A stretch of 64,000 bases of DNA from Simplicispira lacusdiani (GTDB lineage: Bacteria; Pseudomonadota; Gammaproteobacteria; Burkholderiales; Burkholderiaceae_C): the NCBI RefSeq assembly GCF_003604195.1, contig NZ_QXGR01000003.1:299769-363768 (forward strand), read 5' to 3'. Below, piece after piece: positions 59,818 to 64,000 of the stretch; positions within the stretch are counted from its first letter, which is position 1, and each line of letters opens with the position of its first letter. The translations under genes and the position numbers were made by a program. The notes below the pieces were generated by a model. The model was not told the DNA's origin and searched no databases. It saw only the letters and a list, made by a program, of their open reading frames with translations.

Positions 59818-61233
59818 TTACAGCGAATAGTACATGTCGTACTCGACGGGGTGCACGGACATGCGGAAGCGGGTGACTTCCTGCATCTTCAGATCGATGT
59901 AGGCATCGAGCATGGCGTCCGAGAACACGCCGCCCTTGGTCAGGAATGCGCGGTCGGCATCCAGGGCTTCGAGGGCCTGGTCGAGGCTGTGGCACACGGT
60001 GGGCACCAGCTTGTCTTCTTCGGGCGGCAGATGGTACAGGTCCTTGGTGGCGGCTTCGCCCGGATGGATCTTGTTTTCCACGCCGTCGAGACCGGCCATC
60101 AGCAGGGCCGCGAAGCCCAGGTAGGGGTTCATCAGCGGATCGGGGAAGCGGGCCTCGACGCGGCGCGCCTTGGGGTTGGCCACGTAGGGAATGCGGATCG
60201 ATGCCGAGCGGTTCTTGGCCGAGTAGGCCAGCTTCACGGGGGCTTCGAAGTGCGGCACGAGGCGCTTGTAGCTGTTGGTGCCGGGGTTGGTGATGGCGTT
60301 CAGGGCACGGGCGTGCTTGATGATGCCGCCGATGTAGTACAGGGCGAAATCGCTCAGGCCGGCATAGCCGTCGCCAGCGAACAGGTTCTTGCCATCCTTC
60401 CAGACGGACTGGTGCACGTGCATGCCGGAGCCGTTGTCACCGTGGTAGGGCTTGGGCATGAAGGTCGCGGTCTTGCCGTAGGCATTGGCCACGTTGTGGA
60501 TCACGTACTTCTGCAACATGGTCCAGTCGGCGCGCTCGACCAGCGTGGAGAACTTGGTGCCGATTTCGTTCTGGCCGGCGCCCGCCACTTCGTGGTGGAA
60601 CACTTCGACCGGAATGCCCACGGATTCGAGGATCAGGGCCATTTCGGCGCGCATGTCCTGGGTGCTGTCGACGGGAGGCACGGGGAAGTAGCCACCCTTG
60701 ACGGTGGGACGGTGGCCGCGGTTGCCGCCTTCGAGCTTGGAGCCTGTGTTCCAGGGGGCTTCGTACTCTTCGATTTCGTAGAAGGTGTTGTGGGGTTCGG
60801 TGCCCCAGCGGATGCCGTCGAAGATGAAGAATTCAGGCTCGGGACCGAAGTAGGCGGTATCGCCCAGGCCGGAGGCCTTCAGGTAGGCTTCTGCGCGCTT
60901 GGCGATCGAACGGGGATCGCGATCATAGGCCTTGCCGTCGCTGGGCTCGATCACGTCGCAGGTCATGATCAGGGTCGTCTCTTCGAAGAAGGGATCGATA
61001 TTGGCCGAGTTCGGGTCGGGGATTAGCTGCATGTCCGATGCCTCGATACCCTTCCAGCCAGCGATCGACGAACCATCGAATGCATGGCCCGACGAGAACT
61101 TTTCTTCGTCGAAATGCGACACCGGCACCGTGGTGTGGTGCTGCTTGCCACGGGTATCGGTGAAACGGAAGTCAACAAACTTGACTTCGTTTTCCTTCAC
61201 CATCTTCATCACGTCTGCAACGGTCTTTGCCAT
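59818..61233 (-). CDS. glnA: Glutamine synthetase type I
   Basis: ATP-dependent ammonia assimilation to glutamine; dodecamer. 471 residues. Signatures: [24 protein letters not shown], the ATP site [28 protein letters not shown] and NRSASIRIP. The adenylylation site is present at Tyr 400 in [10 protein letters not shown], so GlnE control is expected. Its promoter region has a sigma-54 site and NtrC sites. Confidence 0.98.
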   Translation of the reverse strand: MAKTVADVMKMVKENEVKFVDFRFTDTRGKQHHTTVPVSHFDEEKFSSGHAFDGSSIAGWKGIEASDMQLIPDPNSANIDPFFEETTLIMTCDVIEPSDGKAYDRDPRSIAKRAEAYLKASGLGDTAYFGPEPEFFIFDGIRWGTEPHNTFYEIEEYEAPWNTGSKLEGGNRGHRPTVKGGYFPVPPVDSTQDMRAEMALILESVGIPVEVFHHEVAGAGQNEIGTKFSTLVERADWTMLQKYVIHNVANAYGKTATFMPKPYHGDNGSGMHVHQSVWKDGKNLFAGDGYAGLSDFALYYIGGIIKHARALNAITNPGTNSYKRLVPHFEAPVKLAYSAKNRSASIRIPYVANPKARRVEARFPDPLMNPYLGFAALLMAGLDGVENKIHPGEAATKDLYHLPPEEDKLVPTVCHSLDQALEALDADRAFLTKGGVFSDAMLDAYIDLKMQEVTRFRMSVHPVEYDMYYSL

Positions 61234-61279
61234 CAGGTTCTCCTGGGTAATACGCTGGTTGAAAATACTATGCCGCAGT

Positions 61280-61301
61280 CAAAGCACTTTGCGTGCCAAG
61301 C
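61280..61301 (-). promoter_or_regulatory. Sigma-54 promoter of glnA
   Basis: Minus strand CTTGGCACGCAAAGTGCTTT has the -24 GG and -12 GC exactly ten bases apart and matches the TGGCACG-N4-TTGC consensus with one mismatch. Located about 50 bases before the glnA ATG. Confidence 0.85.
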
Positions 61302-61360
61302 AGGGCTTTCGGGCACGCGAACAATCCCATCGGTGCGCCGTGCGGCACCAACAATCAAAT

Positions 61361-61377
61361 TGCACCAATTTTGTGCG
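61361..61377 (-). promoter_or_regulatory. NtrC-binding site 1 upstream of glnA
   Basis: TGCACCAATTTTGTGCG, close to the NtrC consensus TGCACC-N5-GGTGCA, about 75 bases upstream of the -24 element. A nearby GGTGCGCCGTGCGGCACC palindrome (61332-61349) is an inverted arrangement of the same half sites. Confidence 0.75.
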
Positions 61378-61399
61378 CAGGAAATGGCTCGATTAAAAA

Positions 61400-62221
61400 T
61401 CACAGTTTTCGCACCATTTCAGGGCCGCAGCTTGCACCAATTTCGTGCAAACCATTCCTCAATGCCCTCCATGCCGCAGGAACAAGACGCTCTGGCCCCT
61501 TGACCCCCAATTCAATATGCCGACCGTACTGCGGATGATCCACGCTTGGCAGGCTGAACACCTTGATCTGTGGATGGTCCAGCTCGATCTGCTGCATGAG
61601 AGGGGTGAGCAATGCCTCCAGGCCTCCATGGACACTCACCGAGTGCTCCGTCTGTGGAGCGCTGTTGAACAGGTGGGCATAGTGCTCATCGAGTACCCAT
61701 TCGATCATGGGCCACGCCATGACCGGAAATCCTGGAACGAAGAACAACCTGCCACCGCCCGTCCCCGCACAGCTGAACCCAGGGATTTTGTTGTAAGGGT
61801 TCGGGATGATGGAAGCGCCTTCCGGAAAGACACCCATGTTCAAGCGATGCTGGTTATCCGGGCGATCAGCTTCATAAGGCACGCCCTGCTCCTTCGCCAT
61901 GTCTTGCATGCGCTCACGGATCAGGGATTCCGCCTGTGGATGCAAGGCAAGCCCAACCCCCAGCGCCCGCGCGGCAGACTGGCGCGTGTGATCGTCGGGC
62001 GTTGCGCCAATCCCTCCGGTGGAAAACACGGCATCGCCCGAAGCGAAGGCGCGTTGCAAGACAGCGGTGATCCTGTCCGGCTCGTCCCCCACGTATTCGG
62101 CATATGCAAGAGCCAATCCGCGCGCCGCCAGCAGTTCAATCACCTTGGACATGTGCTTGTCGGCACGCTTGCCCGAGAGAATTTCATCGCCCACGACGAT
62201 AAGACCAAATTTCACGCCCAT
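61400..62221 (-). CDS. CinA-like molybdopterin-binding-fold protein (competence/damage-inducible A family)
   Basis: 273 residues, start ATG 62221 (MGVKFGLIVVGDEILSGKRA), after GAGGTGG. MoCF/CinA fold motifs: GDEILSGKRADKH, VGDEPDRI, FSTGGIGATPDDHTR and FFVPGFPVMAWPM. It lacks the C-terminal CinA (PncC) amidase domain, so it is the short family; enzymatic role unclear. Its 3' end contains an NtrC site of the glnA promoter. It follows the EI24/CysZ-like gene by seven bases. Confidence 0.82.
   Translation of the reverse strand: MGVKFGLIVVGDEILSGKRADKHMSKVIELLAARGLALAYAEYVGDEPDRITAVLQRAFASGDAVFSTGGIGATPDDHTRQSAARALGVGLALHPQAESLIRERMQDMAKEQGVPYEADRPDNQHRLNMGVFPEGASIIPNPYNKIPGFSCAGTGGGRLFFVPGFPVMAWPMIEWVLDEHYAHLFNSAPQTEHSVSVHGGLEALLTPLMQQIELDHPQIKVFSLPSVDHPQYGRHIELGVKGPERLVPAAWRALRNGLHEIGASCGPEMVRKL
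61433..61449 (-). promoter_or_regulatory. NtrC-binding site 2, inside the end of the CinA-like gene
   Basis: TGCACCAATTTCGTGCA, a nearly perfect palindromic NtrC site about 140 bases upstream of the -24 element, i.e. within the coding sequence of the upstream gene (codons 258-263 or so). Confidence 0.72.
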
Positions 62222-62228
62222 TTCCACC

Positions 62229-63110
62229 TCACTCGAATCGTTGAGGCGTAGCAGCCGACACGGATTCCACCAAAAGCGCGGGAGGAGCCCCCTCCGGCGA
62301 TCGCGGTGCCGCAGGCAACTCGGCCCGAAGCTGCTCCAACGCGGCAAGGCAGAAATGCGCAAACCATAGCGAGGAGAAGGCAAAAACAAGCGTATAGATC
62401 CAGATCGCCAACGGAATCAGCACGAAGAATGCCGCAACGAACACCACGCCCGAAGCCCAGACAATGGCGGGAGCCGCCCCCAGATAACCGCTCAGGATAC
62501 CCAGGCCCAACAAGGGTATGCGGTGGCGGCGAAAGATCTCTTGCCGCTCGGCACGGCTCGCATGCTCCGCCAAGGCATCGAACGCCATGACCCTGTAGGT
62601 CAGCCATCCCCAAATCAATGGCGGAAGCACCAACACCAACGGGGGAATCAGCCACAGTGGCATCGAGGCAAGCAGTGCGGCAAGCGCCAGCAACGTAGAC
62701 CCAAGCGACCACGCCATGCTCAGAAGAAACGAACCGCCCTTCTTGCGCTCCAACCCCGAAAAACGGCGCAGAGCCACCAATGACACCAGGGCAGGTGTCA
62801 TCATTAGCGCGACTGCAAGCAGCGAAAACACCACGATCAGCGGAGCCACTCCCACAGCAACAATCAGTGGCGCGATCAGCGCCTGCACACCTCCAAGGCC
62901 CAGGCTCTGCAACCACGCCAAGAAGCTGCCCAAAAGCCCCACGGAAACCAGCCAGGCACGCACTGCCTCGACCGCTGGCGCCCAGAAGTAATAGCTCAGA
63001 CCCAAGGTCAGACCCCCAATGAGTAACAGCGGCAACACCGACAACGCAATCACTCGCGGATGCAGGCAATACGCCACCGAGCGCCAGAAGGAGTCAAGCA
63101 ATGCAGACAT
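62229..63110 (-). CDS. EI24/CysZ-like inner-membrane protein
   Basis: 293 residues from ATG 63110 (MSALLDSFWRSVAYCLHPRV). Several long hydrophobic segments: IALSVLPLLLIGGLTLGLSY, LIAPLIVAVGVAPLIVVFSL, STLLALAALLASMPLWLIPP, and AAPAIVWASGVVFVAAFFVL. The DALAEHASRAERQEIFRRHR loop in the middle is typical of EI24-domain proteins. CysZ is a sulfate permease in E. coli; here the role is unproven. Co-directional with and seven bases before the CinA-like gene. Confidence 0.8.
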   Translation of the reverse strand: MSALLDSFWRSVAYCLHPRVIALSVLPLLLIGGLTLGLSYYFWAPAVEAVRAWLVSVGLLGSFLAWLQSLGLGGVQALIAPLIVAVGVAPLIVVFSLLAVALMMTPALVSLVALRRFSGLERKKGGSFLLSMAWSLGSTLLALAALLASMPLWLIPPLVLVLPPLIWGWLTYRVMAFDALAEHASRAERQEIFRRHRIPLLGLGILSGYLGAAPAIVWASGVVFVAAFFVLIPLAIWIYTLVFAFSSLWFAHFCLAALEQLRAELPAAPRSPEGAPPALLVESVSAATPQRFE

Positions 63111-63150
63111 AGGACAAGCATACATCTGGCGCCATTGGACAGCCAGGCCG

Positions 63151-63906
63151 TTACAAGCCAGTCATTTGGAGTTTCTGCAGGTCTTGCCCGCTCAGCCAGC
63201 GCCACTCACCAGGCTTCAAATCAGCGGGCAAGGCAAGATCACCAATACGTGATCGGTGCAAGGCCTCCACACGATTTCCCACAGCGGCCAGCATCCGCTT
63301 GACCTGATGGTATTTCCCTTCGGTCAACGTGAGGTGCAGGCACCGAGGGCTCACCAGCTCGCATGCGGCAGCGCGCACCGGCCGAGGATCGTCATCCAGT
63401 ACGACCCCTGAAAGCAATTGCTCTATCTGGTCTGGAGACAAATCATGCTTGACGCCAACCTCGTACACCTTGGGTACATGCTTCTTGGGTGAACTCATGC
63501 GGTGGATAAACTGGCCATCGTCGCTCAGCAACAGCAGCCCGGTTGTGTCTTGATCCAAGCGCCCTACTGCCTGGACTCCTTGGACAGCGCTTTTGGTAGG
63601 CCGCTGTCGCAAGGGTACCGGCAGCAAGGTGTAAATGCTGGGATACGTTGATGGCTTTTGCGAACACTCCGTTCCAGCGGGCTTGTGCAGCATCACATAG
63701 GCCTTTTCTTGGTACGGCCAAAGCTGCCCCTGCACGCGAAACTCCAAGCCTTCGGGAGCAAAAACCTCCGTGGCATCTCTGCAGGACCGAAAGGCCGGAT
63801 CCGGTGCACTGCGATCCATTACCTCGACCCACCCATGCTGCACAAGACCCGCGCACACGCGGCGAGTGCCAAAACCCTGGGAATAAAGGATGTCCTGCAG
63901 CTGCAT
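63151..63906 (-). CDS. RsuA/RluE-family pseudouridine synthase
   Basis: 251 residues from ATG 63906. N-terminal S4-like RNA-binding region (MQLQDILYSQGFGTRRVCAG), then the catalytic domain with YVMLHKPAGTECS, the active-site Asp in VGRLDQDTTGLLLLSDDG, LTEGKYHQVKRMLAAVGNRV and LHRSRIGDLAL. The match is to the RsuA group (16S rRNA position 516) or RluE (23S). Which rRNA it modifies is not decided. It starts directly after the terminator of the rRNA operon. ATG 63909 is an alternative start. Confidence 0.9.
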   Translation of the reverse strand: MQLQDILYSQGFGTRRVCAGLVQHGWVEVMDRSAPDPAFRSCRDATEVFAPEGLEFRVQGQLWPYQEKAYVMLHKPAGTECSQKPSTYPSIYTLLPVPLRQRPTKSAVQGVQAVGRLDQDTTGLLLLSDDGQFIHRMSSPKKHVPKVYEVGVKHDLSPDQIEQLLSGVVLDDDPRPVRAAACELVSPRCLHLTLTEGKYHQVKRMLAAVGNRVEALHRSRIGDLALPADLKPGEWRWLSGQDLQKLQMTGL

Positions 63907-63928
63907 CATGTTCAAGAAAATGGAAGTA

Positions 63929-63967
63929 GAAAGCAGAAACGCCCCGCTCATTGCTGAGAGGGGCGTT
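63929..63967 (-). terminator. Terminator of the rRNA operon
   Basis: Minus strand: AACGCCCC / GGGGCGTT stem with TCTCAGCAATGAGC loop (inner GCTCA/TGAG pairing) then TTTCTGCTTTC, starting about 15 bases after the 5S end. Confidence 0.85.
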
Positions 63968-63980
63968 GCTGGGCTGTAAG

Positions 63981-64000
63981 AGCCTGACGATGACCTACTT
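63981..64000 (-). rRNA. rrf: 5S rRNA, 3' end only (cut by window edge)
   Basis: Minus strand AAGTAGGTCATCGTCAGGC(T) is the conserved 3' end of betaproteobacterial 5S rRNA, followed by a terminator hairpin. The rest of the rRNA operon lies right of the window. Confidence 0.8.

Overview
The window is high-GC chromosomal DNA whose gene content and order point to a betaproteobacterium of the family Comamonadaceae (Acidovorax / Alicycliphilus / Diaphorobacter type). The main evidence is the block rpsB-tsf-pyrH-frr-uppS-cdsA-dxr-rseP, a ZTP-type riboswitch before glyA, the 3' tail of a betaproteobacterial 5S rRNA at the right edge, and two families of short intergenic repeats that I associate with this family. 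No phage, IS element or CRISPR array was seen. All calls are by eye from the sequence; no database search was run.

Layout. 1-6.7 kb (minus strand): translation and envelope/isoprenoid block, entering with a cut-off rseP. 6.8-15.2 kb: amidase, DadA-like oxidoreductase, NAD(P)H-hydrate repair enzyme, AraC regulator, membrane-anchored alpha/beta hydrolase and RNase R. 15.2-15.5 kb: two tRNA-Leu(CAG) genes, each with its own terminator. 15.6-22.2 kb: two very large minus-strand genes (DUF349 and DUF748/AsmA-like). 22.2-26.7 kb: strong promoter and lytic transglycosylase, riboswitch-glyA-nrdR, EamA transporter. 26.7-36.1 kb: aroC, CBS protein, O-acetylhomoserine sulfhydrylase, hydrolase, YihY, DUF2069, FAD-linked dehydrogenase, thyA, DUF4337 and folA. 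36.2-39.5 kb: molybdate operon modA-modB-modC-modE with a likely ModE operator. 39.5-41.1 kb: a visibly AT-richer insert with one PIN-domain gene. 41.2-55.5 kb: the accessory locus described below. 55.6-63.9 kb: xthA, then the nitrogen-control block glnA-orf-ntrB-ntrC with a sigma-54 promoter and NtrC sites, a CinA-like gene, an EI24/CysZ-like gene and an RsuA-family pseudouridine synthase. The far right edge is the end of a 5S rRNA gene and a terminator, so an rRNA operon lies just outside.

The most interesting region is 41.2-55.5 kb. Nine minus-strand genes encode two TonB-dependent receptors, a substrate-binding protein, a CobN-family chelatase-like protein with a signal peptide and a C-terminal membrane anchor, an ExbB/TolQ-type channel, a DUF2149 protein that looks like ExbD, an ABC permease and ATPase, and NnrS. 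A divergent Crp/Fnr-type regulator sits at the head. No cobaltochelatase partner (CobS/CobT or ChlI/ChlD) and no B12 biosynthesis gene is present. The layout resembles the Bacteroidota Hmu system (CobN-like HmuS with ExbB-like and DUF2149 proteins), so a periplasmic machine that takes up a metal-tetrapyrrole or other metal chelate and strips its metal is a reasonable hypothesis. The addition of a NitT/TauT-type ABC importer and NnrS appears unusual.

Two repeat families run through the window. Family A (about 55-60 bp, palindromic, nine clear copies) often supplies the stop codon and last residues of flanking genes, and one copy lies in frame inside dxr. Family B (about 110-130 bp, GC-rich, five copies) sits at the 3' ends of minus-strand genes, including twice inside the mod operon.
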